The notes under the pieces: model-generated
Seen by the model: the letters and a program-made list of their open reading frames with translations, nothing else
Databases searched by the model: none
Told to the model about the DNA's origin: nothing
Source: Frankiaceae bacterium
GTDB lineage: Bacteria; Actinomycetota; Actinomycetes; BP-191
Assembly: GCA_035556555.1 (NCBI GenBank)
Contig: DATMES010000024.1
Span: forward strand, 158,128-222,127
Length of the DNA: 64,000 nt
Reading direction: 5' to 3'
Made by a program: the position numbers and the translations under genes
Part shown: piece after piece, positions 43,010 to 53,902 of the stretch
How positions within the stretch are numbered: position 1 is the first letter of the stretch
How the letters are laid out: each line of letters begins with the position of its first letter

Positions 43010-44464
43010 CTACGCCCAGCCCTTGGCGCGCTCCACCGCCGTACGCCACCGCGCGTGCCGCCCGTCGTCGCGTGCGCCCGCCGTCGGCTCGAAGCGCCGG
43101 TCGAGCCGCCACGTGTCGCGCAGCTCCTCCGTCGACGACCAGACGCCGGCGCCGAGCCCCGCGAGGAACGCCGCCCCCAGCGCCGTCGTCTCCAGCACCC
43201 GCGGGCGCCGTACGGGCACGCCGAGCTGGTCGGCCTGCAGCTCGCAGAGCAGGTCGTTGGCGCTCGCGCCGCCGTCGACCGACAGCTCGGTGAGCGGCGT
43301 CTCGAGCGTGTCGATGACGTCGCGGACCTCGTACGCGATCGCCTCCAGCGTCGCGCGCGCCAGGTGCGCGGCCGTCGTGCCGCGGGTGATGCCGACGATC
43401 GCGCCGCGCGCGGCGGGGTCCCAGTCGGGCGCGCCGAGGCCGGTCAGCGCGGGCACGAAGTACACGTCCCCGGTGTCGGGAACGCTGCGCGCCAGCGCTT
43501 CCGACTCCGCCGCGCTCGCGAGGACACCGAGGCCGTCGCGGAGCCACTGCACCGCCGCGCCGGTCACGAACACCGCTCCCTCGAGCGCGTACACGAGCCC
43601 CTCGCCGAGGTCCCACGCGACCGTCGTCAGCAGCCCCGCGTCGGAGCGCACGAGGGTCGGGCCGGTGTTGACGAGGACGAACGAGCCCGTGCCGTACGTG
43701 CACTTGCTCTCGCCCTGCGAAAAGCACGCCTGCCCGAACAGCGCCGCCTGCTGGTCGCCCGCCATCCCCGTCACCGGCAGGTCGAGCCCGAGGAAGGACG
43801 CCGGGTCCGTACGACCGAACAGCCCGCTCGTCGGCCGGATCTCCGGCAGGCAGTCCACGGGGACGCCGAGCAGGTCGCAGAGCTCGGGCGACCACGCGCC
43901 GGTGGAGAGGTCGTAGAGGAGCGTGCGGGAGGCGTTGGACGGCTCGGTGGCGTGAACGGCGCCGCCGGTGAGCCGCGCGAGGACGTACGAGTCCACGGTG
44001 CCGACCGCCGTCTCCCCGGCGACCACGCCCTTCCAGGCGGCGTCATTCTCGGCGAGCCAGGTGAGCTTGGTGCCGGTGAAGTACGGGTCGAGCCGCAGCC
44101 CGGTCAGCTCGCTGACCCGGGCCTCGGAGCCGCGCAGTCGATCGCAGATGGCGGCGGTACGGCGGTCCTGCCAGACGATCGCGTGGCGCGGCGCGCGGAG
44201 CGTCTCGCGGTCCCAGAGCACCGCGGTCTCGCGCTGGTCCGTCACGCCCACGCAGACCGGCGGCTCGGGGGCGGAGGCGAGCGCCGTACGGCACGCGGCG
44301 AGGACGGCGTGCCAGATCTCGTCGGGGTCGTGCTCGACCCAGCCGGGCTGCGGGAAGTGCTGGGCGAACTCGCGGTAGCCGCGCGCGACGACGTCCCCGG
44401 CGGCGTCGACGACAAGGGCGGTGACGCCGGTCGTCCCCGCGTCGATCGCGAGGACGGTGGTCAC
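43010..44464 (-). CDS. glpK: Glycerol kinase
   Basis: 484 residues: VLAIDAGTTGVTALVVDAAGDVVARGYREF, EHDPDEIWHAVL, GVTDQRETAVLWDRET, IVWQDRRTA, GTGSFVLVNTG and LSVDGGASANDLLCELQADQLGVPV. FGGY-family kinase that phosphorylates glycerol; the spacing matches GlpK. Its start overlaps the DUF1028 stop. No glpF or glpD nearby. Confidence 0.93.
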   Translation of the reverse strand: MTTVLAIDAGTTGVTALVVDAAGDVVARGYREFAQHFPQPGWVEHDPDEIWHAVLAACRTALASAPEPPVCVGVTDQRETAVLWDRETLRAPRHAIVWQDRRTAAICDRLRGSEARVSELTGLRLDPYFTGTKLTWLAENDAAWKGVVAGETAVGTVDSYVLARLTGGAVHATEPSNASRTLLYDLSTGAWSPELCDLLGVPVDCLPEIRPTSGLFGRTDPASFLGLDLPVTGMAGDQQAALFGQACFSQGESKCTYGTGSFVLVNTGPTLVRSDAGLLTTVAWDLGEGLVYALEGAVFVTGAAVQWLRDGLGVLASAAESEALARSVPDTGDVYFVPALTGLGAPDWDPAARGAIVGITRGTTAAHLARATLEAIAYEVRDVIDTLETPLTELSVDGGASANDLLCELQADQLGVPVRRPRVLETTALGAAFLAGLGAGVWSSTEELRDTWRLDRRFEPTAGARDDGRHARWRTAVERAKGWA

Positions 44465-45267
44465 TGCTGCTTCCGCAGCGCGTCCAGGACGAGCGGGTCG
44501 ATCTTGCCGGGGACGTCACGCTCCTCGAAGTTCTCGGTGCCGACCCAGCGTGCCCACGCGTCGTCGCCCTCGTAACCGAGTCGCTTCAGGTGACCGGCGA
44601 CCTCGTCGGCGACGTCCTCCCAGGGGATCAGCGTCGCGGGGTCGGGCGAGCCGAAGTAGAGGTCGTGCAGGCCGAGCAGCCGGAACAGCTCGGGGATCGG
44701 CGTGGGGGAGTCGTCGCAGCGCAGGTCGACGACGACGTCGGACAGGCCGCCGTAGCCCGCCCCCTCCTCGACCACGAGCAGCGCCGCGCTCTGCCGCCCG
44801 CGCTTGTCGCCGCCCGCGTCGTCGCCCGCTTGCAACGCCGCGAGCAGCCGGCGCGAGAGCGGGCCGGTCGCCCGGATCAGCGCCCGCTCGGCGGCCTCGA
44901 CGACCTCGGGCCCGGTGAGGATGTTGCCCTGGATCGCGTAGTCCTCGCCGCTACGGCCGCCGGCCCAGTCGTTGCACTCCGCGCCGGTGTACGTGGCGCC
45001 GTTGCCCATCGCGTCGACGACGCCGAGCTGCCGCTGCGCGCGGCCGTCGTCGGTGCCGGTCAGCGCCGACACGACCTCCGCCGCCGAACGCCCCTCCGCG
45101 AGCAGCGCGAGGCCGTCCGGCTTGTACGCGAGGTTGGCCCACGCCTGGGTCGCGAGCGCGCCGGCGCCGGCGCGGGCGGCGGGGACGTACGCGCCCACCG
45201 CGAGGAACTTCGACGCCACCGCGACGCCCCACTGCGCGCCGTCACGAGCCACGATCGAGAACGTCAT
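44461..45267 (-). CDS. DUF1028 putative Ntn-hydrolase-like protein
   Basis: 268 residues: MTFSIVARDGAQWGVAVASKFLAVGAYVP, GAGALATQAWANLAYKP and GNILTGPEVVEAAERA. The DUF1028 N-terminus with conserved TFSIVARD is characteristic; members are predicted Ntn-like hydrolases. TAGGGT sits exactly 6 nt before the ATG and is shared, in mirror image, with pfkA (45272-45288). Confidence 0.82.
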   Translation of the reverse strand: MTFSIVARDGAQWGVAVASKFLAVGAYVPAARAGAGALATQAWANLAYKPDGLALLAEGRSAAEVVSALTGTDDGRAQRQLGVVDAMGNGATYTGAECNDWAGGRSGEDYAIQGNILTGPEVVEAAERALIRATGPLSRRLLAALQAGDDAGGDKRGRQSAALLVVEEGAGYGGLSDVVVDLRCDDSPTPIPELFRLLGLHDLYFGSPDPATLIPWEDVADEVAGHLKRLGYEGDDAWARWVGTENFEERDVPGKIDPLVLDALRKQQ

Positions 45268-45271
45268 GCGC

Positions 45272-45288
45272 CGACCCTAATAGGGTCG
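45272..45288. promoter_or_regulatory. Perfect 17-bp divergent promoter palindrome
   Basis: CGACCCTA-A-TAGGGTCG. The + strand gives TAGGGT (45281-45286) 6 nt before the pfkA ATG; the - strand gives TAGGGT 6 nt before the DUF1028 ATG. Both genes are thus served by mirror-image -10 boxes within 25 nt. Confidence 0.7.
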
Positions 45289-45292
45289 GGAC

Positions 45293-46318
45293 ATGCGGAT
45301 CGGAGTCCTCACCGGCGGCGGCGACTGCCCCGGCCTCAACGCGGTCATTCGCGCGATCGTGCGCAAGGGCATCGAGCACTACGGCCACGAGTTCACCGGC
45401 TACCGCGACGGCTGGCGCGGCCCCCTGGAGAACGACACCTGCGCTCTCGGCGTGCCCGAGGTGCGCGGCATCCTGCCCCGCGGCGGCACCATCCTCGGCT
45501 CCTCGCGGACGAACCCGTTCAAGGTGGAGAACGGCGTCGAGCGGATCAAGGAGACGCTGTCCGCCAACGACGTGGACGCGCTCATCGCGATCGGCGGCGA
45601 GGACACGCTCGGCGTCGCCAACAAGCTGCACGCCGAGGGCGTGCACGTGGTCGGCGTGCCCAAGACGATCGACAACGACCTCAACGCCACCGACTACACG
45701 TTCGGCTTCGACACCGCCGTCAACATCGCCATGGAGGCGATCGACAGGCTGCACACGACCGCCGAGTCGCACCACCGCGTGCTCATCGTCGAGGTGATGG
45801 GGCGGCACGCCGGCTGGATCGCGCTGCACGCCGGGCTCGCGGGCGGCGCCAACGTGATCCTCATCCCGGAGAGGCCGTTCGACATCGTCAAGGTGTGCGA
45901 GTTCGTCGAGCACCGGTACCAGACGCACTACGCGCCGATCGTCGTCGTCGCCGAGGGCGCCATCCCGCTCGAGGGCACGATGGCGGTGAAGGAGGGGGAG
46001 AAGGACGCGTTCGGGCACGTACGCCTCGCCGGCATCGGGCAGCGGCTCGAGGAGGAGATCCGCGGGCGCACCGGTCACGACGCGCGCGCGACGGTGCTCG
46101 GCCACATCCAGCGCGGCGGGACGCCGACGGCGTACGACCGCGTGCTCGCGACGCGCTTCGGCCTGCACGCGATCGACGCGGCGCACAACGGCGACTGGGG
46201 CACGATGACGGCGCTGCAGGGGACGCGGATCGTCCAGGTGCCGTTGGAGGAGGCGACCAAGGAGCTCAAGCTCGTGACGCCCGACCTGTACGCCGAGGCC
46301 GAGGTCTTCTTCGGCTGA
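45293..46318 (+). CDS. pfkA: 6-phosphofructokinase
   Basis: 341 residues: LTGGGDCPGLNAVIRAIV, GGEDT at 101-105 and PKTIDND at 123-129. Asp104 and Lys124 are the residues associated with PPi-dependent or mixed group III enzymes, whereas strict ATP enzymes have Gly104 and Gly124. The phosphate donor therefore cannot be assigned. Leaderless start. Confidence 0.88.
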   Translation: MRIGVLTGGGDCPGLNAVIRAIVRKGIEHYGHEFTGYRDGWRGPLENDTCALGVPEVRGILPRGGTILGSSRTNPFKVENGVERIKETLSANDVDALIAIGGEDTLGVANKLHAEGVHVVGVPKTIDNDLNATDYTFGFDTAVNIAMEAIDRLHTTAESHHRVLIVEVMGRHAGWIALHAGLAGGANVILIPERPFDIVKVCEFVEHRYQTHYAPIVVVAEGAIPLEGTMAVKEGEKDAFGHVRLAGIGQRLEEEIRGRTGHDARATVLGHIQRGGTPTAYDRVLATRFGLHAIDAAHNGDWGTMTALQGTRIVQVPLEEATKELKLVTPDLYAEAEVFFG

Positions 46319-46325
46319 CCCGCGC

Positions 46326-46332
<7 letters not shown>
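46312..46332. terminator. Bidirectional hairpin across converging stops
   Basis: CGGCTGA (46312-46318) pairs perfectly with TCAGCCG (46326-46332), loop 7 nt. The two stop codons are part of the stem, so it can terminate both pfkA and the opposing lipoprotein gene. Confidence 0.55.
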
Positions 46333-48592
<2,260 letters not shown>

Positions 48593-48617
48593 GAGGGTTC
48601 GTCGGCGCACGTGCTCT

Positions 48618-48663
48618 CTGCAGTCGAGTCGCCGGTCTCACGCGTGGTGATCTTCAAAGAACG
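48618..48663. repeat. 46-nt direct repeat, copy 2
   Basis: Matches 39016-39061 (see that entry). It lies in the 111-nt gap between the converging class II DAHP synthase and the sigma/anti-sigma-like fusion gene. Confidence 0.65.
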
Positions 48664-48703
48664 GCATGGGCGAGCGCGGGCAGCGCGGCCGCCGCCACCA
48701 GAC

Positions 48704-50047
48704 TCATGCCGTCGCGGTGAACGTCGTCTCCTCCTGCTGCCCCGACGCGTTGGCGGCCCGGATGTCGTGCGGTCCTGGGATGCCGGCGGGGTCGTACGCC
48801 ACGATCGTCGTGACGAAGCGGCCGTTCGCGTCGGGCATCCCCGACGCCTGCTGACCCGTGGGCGTGCCGAGCGCGCTCATGTACTGGATCGTCACGCGCT
48901 GCCCTGGGCGCCAGCCCGTGCCGGTGACCTGGACGGTCGTCTGGTTGTCGCCCGACGCCGGCGAGATGCGCAACGCCTCGCTGCCCACGAACCACTCGAA
49001 CGTCGGCGTCGGGGTGGGCGTCGGAGTCGGTGTCGGGGTGACCGTCGGGGTCGGCGTGGCGGAACGCGACGGTGTCGCCGTACGCGTCGGCGTCGGGGTC
49101 GGCGTCGCGGTGGTGGGCGTCGGCGTCGGCGTCGGCGACTCGCCGGGCGCGAACGTCGGCGCCGTGCCCGACCGCGCCGACAGCGACGTGTCGTCGCCCG
49201 ACAGCGCGACCACGGCACCCAGGGCGAACGCCCCGGCGAGGCATGCCGCCGTGAGCCACCACGGCGGCAGCGTCCGGGGCTCCTCCTCGTCCTCGAGCGC
49301 CGCGACCTCCTCGGCGCTCGGCAGCACGCGCTGGGCCACGGCGGTCGCGCGGGTGATGAGCGCGTCGCGCTCGGCGTCGGCCATCGCGAGGATCGCCAGC
49401 CCCGAGAGCAGCCGGCGCGCCTCCCGCATGGCCGTCACGACGGGGCCGCACGTCGCGCACTTGGCCACGTGGCGCTCGGCGTCGCGGACGTCCTCGGGGG
49501 GCAGCCGGCCGTCGGCGAGGCGCGCCGCGACGGACAGCTCGGCGTCGTGCTCCTCGGGGTCGGCGGGCGCGTCTCCGACCAGCCGCAGGAACCGAAGCCG
49601 CGCCCGCGCCACGACGGTCGCGGCCGCGGCCGGGTCCATGCCGAGGGCGACGCCGGTGGAGACGTACGGCAGGTCGTACGCGTCGCGCAGCAGCAGCGCG
49701 ACCCGGTCGCGTTCGCCGAGCTCGGCCAGCGCCTCGCGCGCTGCGACGTCGTCCTCGGACCGGTGGACGATGCCCTCGCCGACGGCGAGGTCGTCCGGCT
49801 CGACGCCGGAGCCGACCCGCTCGGCGTAGACGCGCGCGTCGCGGAACCACGCCCCGACGAGGTCGCGGACCTCGTGCGGGCGCACCCGCAGCCGCTCCGC
49901 GAGGCCCAGCGCGCTGGTCTCGACGACCTCGGCCGCCTCGGCGCGCGTGCAGCCGAGACGGCGTACGTCGTCGTGCACGCGGTCGGCGTACGCGCGCACG
50001 ACCGCGACGAACGCCTCGGCGCTGACGCCGACCCTGGGCCGGGACAT
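48704..50047 (-). CDS. Sigma-like/anti-sigma-like fusion with surface domain
   Basis: 447 residues. The N-terminal ~155 residues resemble an ECF sigma factor (region 4-like REALAELGERDRVALLLRDAYDLPYVSTGVALGM). A zinc-binding anti-sigma motif HVAKCATC (His193, Cys197, Cys200) follows, then a membrane helix at ~264-283, a long Thr-Pro repeat linker and an Ig-like C-terminal domain (ISPASGDNQTTVQVTGTGW). Sigma and anti-sigma parts are normally separate genes. Confidence 0.7.
   Translation of the reverse strand: MSRPRVGVSAEAFVAVVRAYADRVHDDVRRLGCTRAEAAEVVETSALGLAERLRVRPHEVRDLVGAWFRDARVYAERVGSGVEPDDLAVGEGIVHRSEDDVAAREALAELGERDRVALLLRDAYDLPYVSTGVALGMDPAAAATVVARARLRFLRLVGDAPADPEEHDAELSVAARLADGRLPPEDVRDAERHVAKCATCGPVVTAMREARRLLSGLAILAMADAERDALITRATAVAQRVLPSAEEVAALEDEEEPRTLPPWWLTAACLAGAFALGAVVALSGDDTSLSARSGTAPTFAPGESPTPTPTPTTATPTPTPTRTATPSRSATPTPTVTPTPTPTPTPTPTFEWFVGSEALRISPASGDNQTTVQVTGTGWRPGQRVTIQYMSALGTPTGQQASGMPDANGRFVTTIVAYDPAGIPGPHDIRAANASGQQEETTFTATA
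49009..49140. repeat. Thr-Pro-encoding tandem hexanucleotide repeat
   Basis: Imperfect GTCGGN repeats on the + strand encode the TP-rich linker of the fusion gene at 48704-50047. Such tracts can vary in length by slippage. Confidence 0.6.
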
Positions 50048-50088
50048 GGGTGGAAAGGCCTCCCTCGGACTCGTACTACCTTAGGTGC

Positions 50089-51117
50089 GTGACCCTTGTT
50101 GACCTGCGCAGCGACACCGTCACCCGTCCTACCGACGCGATGCGGGCCGCGATGGTTGCGGCCGAGGTGGGCGACGACGTCTACGACGAGGACCCGACGA
50201 TCCACCGCCTGGAGGAACGCGTCGCGGGGATGTTCGGGCACGAGGCGGCGCTGTTCGTGCCCAGCGGGACCATGGGCAACCAGCTCGCTATCCGCCTCCT
50301 CGTGCCTCCGGGGGAGGAGCTGCTGCTCGACGCCGACGCGCACGTCGTGTCGTACGAGGGCGGCGGCGCGGCGCAGCACGGCGCGATCCAGACCCGCACG
50401 ATCGTCTCCGCGCGCGGCCTGCTCGAGCCCGCCGCGGTGGCGGAGCAGATCCGGCCGTACGGCTTCGGCACAGTCGTCACCCGCGCGCTCGCCGTCGAGC
50501 AGACGCACAACCGCGGCGGCGGCGCGGTCTACCCGCTCTCCACGCTGACCGCGCTGCGCGACGTCGCGAAGGAGGCGGGGGCGGCGTTCCACTGCGACGG
50601 CGCCCGCATCTGGAACGCCCACGTGGCCTCGGGCACGCCGCTCGACGCGTACGGCGCGCTGTTCGACACGATGAGCGTCTGCTTCTCCAAGGGCCTCGGC
50701 GCGCCCGTCGGCTCAGCGGTCCTCCTGCCGGCCGGCGCCGTCCCCGAGGCCCGCGCGATCCGCCGCAGGCTTGGGGGAGGGATGCGCCAGGCCGGCATCC
50801 TCGCCGCCGCCTGCCTCTACGCCCTCGACTCCCACCTCGGACGCCTCGCCGACGACCATGCCCGCGCGCGCCGTCTTGCCGAGGCGTGCGCCGACCTGTC
50901 ACCCGACGTCGTGGACCCCGCGCTCGTCGAGACGAACATCGTGTCGCTCGACCTCACGAAGCATGCGCTCGACGCGAAGGCGTTCGCGGAGCGGGCGAAG
51001 GAGGGCGGTCTGCTGCTGAGCGTCATCGGCGCGCGGCGCGTCCGGATGGTGCTCCACCTCGACGCCGACGACGCGGCGGTCGACCGCGCCATCGCGGCGT
51101 TGAAGACGCTGCTCTAG
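50089..51117 (+). CDS. Low-specificity L-threonine aldolase (PLP-dependent)
   Basis: 342 residues from GTG 50089: LVDLRSDTVTRPTDAMRAAM, GHEAALFVPSGTMGNQLAI, AHVVSYEGGGAAQHG, FHCDGARIWNA and Schiff-base Lys in CFSKGLGAPVGS. Cleaves threonine to glycine and acetaldehyde. TACCTT lies 6 nt upstream. Converges on aroF with the 69-nt element between them. Confidence 0.88.
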   Translation: MTLVDLRSDTVTRPTDAMRAAMVAAEVGDDVYDEDPTIHRLEERVAGMFGHEAALFVPSGTMGNQLAIRLLVPPGEELLLDADAHVVSYEGGGAAQHGAIQTRTIVSARGLLEPAAVAEQIRPYGFGTVVTRALAVEQTHNRGGGAVYPLSTLTALRDVAKEAGAAFHCDGARIWNAHVASGTPLDAYGALFDTMSVCFSKGLGAPVGSAVLLPAGAVPEARAIRRRLGGGMRQAGILAAACLYALDSHLGRLADDHARARRLAEACADLSPDVVDPALVETNIVSLDLTKHALDAKAFAERAKEGGLLLSVIGARRVRMVLHLDADDAAVDRAIAALKTLL

Positions 51118-51152
51118 ACATCCGCCCGCCCGCCCCGACGGGCGGCCGCGAG

Positions 51153-51221
51153 GTTACTGGTGAGTAGCGACGTCGCCGTTCACCAGTTCGTGCTCGGCGC
51201 GAGTCGCTACTCACCAGTAAC
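51153..51221. repeat. 69-nt nested-dyad element, copy 2
   Basis: Arms are perfect here (GTTACTGGTGAGTAGCGAC with its inverted complement). Lies between converging genes; the last four residues (VTGE) and the stop of the DAHP synthase are encoded by the element's right arm, so it has intruded into or captured the 3' end of that gene. Confidence 0.85.
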
Positions 51222-52280
51222 CCCGGCACGCGCGGCCGGCGGGCGGGCGGCGGGCGACGACGAGGCGGGGGCGGAGCGCCCGAGCAGCGGCGGGATCGTC
51301 CGCATCGCCTCGGCGAGGTCGCGCAGGTCCGGGTCCATCAGCGCCTGCGGGCCGTCGCAGAGCGCCTGCTCCGGGTGCGGGTGCACGTCGACGATGACGC
51401 CGTCCGCGCCCACCGCCAGCGCCGCGCGCGCGAGCGGCACGACGAGGTCGCGGCGGCCCGCCGCGTGTGACGGGTCGACGATGACCGGCAGGTGCGAGAG
51501 CGCGTGCACGACGGGCACCGCGCTGACGTCGAGCGTGTTGCGCGTGGACGTCTCGAACGTCCTGATCCCCCTCTCGCACAGCACGATCGAGAGATTGCCG
51601 CGCTGGGCGACGTACTCCGCCGCCATCAGCCACTCCTCGACGGTCGCCTGCAGCCCGCGCTTGAGCAGCACCGGCTTGCCGCAGGCGCCCGCGGCTTGGA
51701 GGAGCGAGAAGTTCTGCATGTTGCGGGTGCCGATCTGGAGCATGTCGGCGTACGACGCCACGAGGTCCACGTCGGCCGCCTCGACGACCTCGGTGACGAC
51801 CGGCAGCCCGACCTCCTCGCGGACGTCGGCGAGGATCCGCAGGCCCGCCTCGCCGAGCCCCTGGAAGGCGTACGGCGAGGTCCTCGGCTTGTACGCCCCG
51901 CCGCGCAGCAGCGACGCGCCCGCGCGCTTGGCCATGAGCGCCGCCGCGAGCGTCTGCTCCTCGGTCTCGACCGCGCACGGGCCGGCGATGAGCGTCGCGG
52001 TCTCGGGGCCGATGGGCACGCCGCCGACGAGCACTGTGGACGGCGTGGGGTGCGACTCGCGCGAGACCAGCTTGAACGGCTGCGAGATGCGGATGACGTC
52101 CTGGACGCCCGGGAGTGCGCCGAGGTTGAGCGTCTGGAACAGCGCGATGTCGCCGACGAGACCGACGATCGAACGCGTGACGCCGCGCGAGACGAACGCG
52201 CTGCCGCCCACCTGGCGCACGACCTCGACGACCGCGTCGATCTCGGCCTGCGCCGCGTCGCCCTTCATCACCACGACCAT
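51207..52280 (-). CDS. aroF: DAHP synthase, class I (AroF-like, N-terminal ferredoxin-like extension)
   Basis: 357 residues. An N-terminal ~85-residue ACT-like segment (MVVVMKGDAAQAEIDAVVEVVRQVGG) precedes the KDO8P/DAHP synthase barrel: IAGPCAVETEEQ, GGAYKPRTSPYAFQGLGE, IGTRNMQNF, LLKRGLQATVEEWLMAAEY, VIVDPSHAAGRRD. TAGGTT sits 6 nt before the ATG. The C-terminal tail ends in residues supplied by the 69-nt element. Confidence 0.93.
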   Translation of the reverse strand: MVVVMKGDAAQAEIDAVVEVVRQVGGSAFVSRGVTRSIVGLVGDIALFQTLNLGALPGVQDVIRISQPFKLVSRESHPTPSTVLVGGVPIGPETATLIAGPCAVETEEQTLAAALMAKRAGASLLRGGAYKPRTSPYAFQGLGEAGLRILADVREEVGLPVVTEVVEAADVDLVASYADMLQIGTRNMQNFSLLQAAGACGKPVLLKRGLQATVEEWLMAAEYVAQRGNLSIVLCERGIRTFETSTRNTLDVSAVPVVHALSHLPVIVDPSHAAGRRDLVVPLARAALAVGADGVIVDVHPHPEQALCDGPQALMDPDLRDLAEAMRTIPPLLGRSAPASSSPAARPPAARAGVTGE

Positions 52281-52386
52281 GCGCCGAACCTAACGCACGG
52301 TCGCGCGCACCCTCGCCACACGCTCCCGGACGGACCAACTCGGGCAAATGACGGAAAATCGTCACCCCGAAAGTGGCCTACCCCGG

Positions 52387-52415
52387 GTGACAAGAAGTCC
52401 CGGACTCCTTACCGT
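52387..52415 (+). promoter_or_regulatory. Promoter of the four-Cys secreted-protein array
   Basis: -35 GTGACA (52387-52392), 17-nt spacer, -10 TACCGT (52410-52415). It leaves a ~70-nt 5' leader before the first gene of the array, which has a strong GGGGGAGGA ribosome binding site. Confidence 0.6.
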
Positions 52416-52491
52416 TCCGCCTCGCCCGGTCCCCTGCGGCCGGTTGCAGGGGGAGCACCACACCACACCCAGCAAGGGGGAGGACCCTTTC

Positions 52492-52995
52492 ATGCGCATT
52501 GCCAAGATCGCCCTCGCCGCTGCCGCCATCGCCGCCAGCACGGCGATGCCCGCCAGCGCCGACCCGACGTTCGAGACGGGCGTCAACACCGGTGACGCGG
52601 GCTTCGTGTCCGTCACGCTCAACACCGGCCTCGCCGCGTCGCGTTCGGCGGACTCGCCCGACCAGGGCGTGCTCGACGCGAAGTGCTCGTACGAGCAGAT
52701 CAACACGCCGAACTCCGGCTACGCCACCCTCGTGATCGCCGGTTACGCGGCCGCCAGCCCGCAGGGCACCAACCGGGCCGTCGCCACGTCGCTGAAGTGC
52801 GTCATCAAGAACTACTACACGGGCGCGACCGTGTACGAGGGCACCGCGGCCAACGAGAGCACCGCCGCGATCAACGTCCCGACCCCGCCGACCGTGCAGT
52901 CCGCGGCGTGGATCGTCTGCACCGAGACCAAGGCGCTCTACGCCAACGGCGCCTTCGTCACGACCGAGCGCCTGCACTGCATCAACCCGTTCTGA
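52492..52995 (+). CDS. Secreted four-Cys domain protein 1
   Basis: 167 residues with signal peptide (cut near AMPASA, ~22). Mature Cys at 65, 103, 143 and 163 follow the array's spacing pattern C-x32-47-C-x35-40-C-x18-22-C. Product unknown. First gene of seven tandem secreted genes on one strand. Confidence 0.7.
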   Translation: MRIAKIALAAAAIAASTAMPASADPTFETGVNTGDAGFVSVTLNTGLAASRSADSPDQGVLDAKCSYEQINTPNSGYATLVIAGYAAASPQGTNRAVATSLKCVIKNYYTGATVYEGTAANESTAAINVPTPPTVQSAAWIVCTETKALYANGAFVTTERLHCINPF

Positions 52996-53078
52996 GCACC
53001 CAACCCACCCGTCCTTCTCGCGGCGGGCGCGCCCGGCATCGTCCGGGCGCGTCCGCCGGCCCAGCCGAGGAGCCCCTC

Positions 53079-53471
53079 GTGTTCCGCGTTCCCCTCACGC
53101 TTGCCGGCGCCGCCGCGCTCGCGCTGACCACCACGCTCGTCCTGCCCGCGCCGGCGTACGCCGGCGACGTCCTCCACGACCCCACCGTCAAGTGCGACAA
53201 CTGGTGGCGGCAGAACGGCGTCCTCGTCTACGCCGGCTACGCCTCCGTCCCCGACAGCCACAGGACGGACGTCGTCGCGCTGTCCATCCGCTGCCGGTAC
53301 TTCAACCCGCAGGGCGAGCACGTCGCGGAGACCAGCGCGCCCGCTCCCTTCGTCGTGACGAGCGGCAGCAGCCTGCTCGGCGCCGGCCGGGTGACCATCT
53401 GTGCCAGCGCCGTCGCGCGGTACGAGGACGGCCACGTCGGCACCGTGCCAGAGACCTGCGTCACCCCGTAG
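53079..53471 (+). CDS. Secreted four-Cys domain protein 2
   Basis: 130 residues from GTG 53079 (GAGGAG 6 nt upstream). Signal peptide to ~28 (APAYA). Cys at 39, 72, 108 and 127. Similar layout to its neighbours although sequence identity is low. Confidence 0.65.
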   Translation: MFRVPLTLAGAAALALTTTLVLPAPAYAGDVLHDPTVKCDNWWRQNGVLVYAGYASVPDSHRTDVVALSIRCRYFNPQGEHVAETSAPAPFVVTSGSSLLGAGRVTICASAVARYEDGHVGTVPETCVTP

Positions 53472-53500
53472 CCACCCACTCCCAGCAAGGACCCCTACCC

Positions 53501-53902
53501 ATGCGCCGGACCGTTCTCGCGCTCGCCGCCTGCCTCGTCGCCGCACCGCTGACCGCCCCCGCGTCCGCGGTGGACTACGAGGTGGAGTCGTACTGCCGCT
53601 TCGTCCTCAAGAGCGTCCCGACGAAGGAGGAGGTGCTCGTCGCCGTCGTCGCCGAGGCGCATGCCCTCGGCCCGGTGCCGGCCGCCGCGACGACCGTGAC
53701 CTGCACCGTGCGCAACGACAGGCACCAGGAGTACCGGGTCACCGGCAACTCCGTGGGCCCCGACGCGTACGCCGCCGGCGCGGAGTACATGAGCTGGGTC
53801 GGTGTCGAGGTCTGCTCGACGAGCTCGGCGACGTGGATCGAGCCCGACCTGCGCCAGACCACGGTCTCGGAGGGGATCAAGTGCCGGCCCGGCAACGCGT
53901 GA
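53501..53902 (+). CDS. Secreted four-Cys domain protein 3
   Basis: 133 residues, signal peptide to ~23. Mature Cys at 32, 68, 105 and 128. VVAEAHALGPVPAAATTVTC resembles the corresponding region of protein 4. Confidence 0.65.
   Translation: MRRTVLALAACLVAAPLTAPASAVDYEVESYCRFVLKSVPTKEEVLVAVVAEAHALGPVPAAATTVTCTVRNDRHQEYRVTGNSVGPDAYAAGAEYMSWVGVEVCSTSSATWIEPDLRQTTVSEGIKCRPGNA

Noticed and set aside
43003..43014. GTAGCGCTAC palindrome at converging stops as terminator
   Set aside because: Stem of 5 bp made from the two stop regions with no loop; too short to claim as a terminator.
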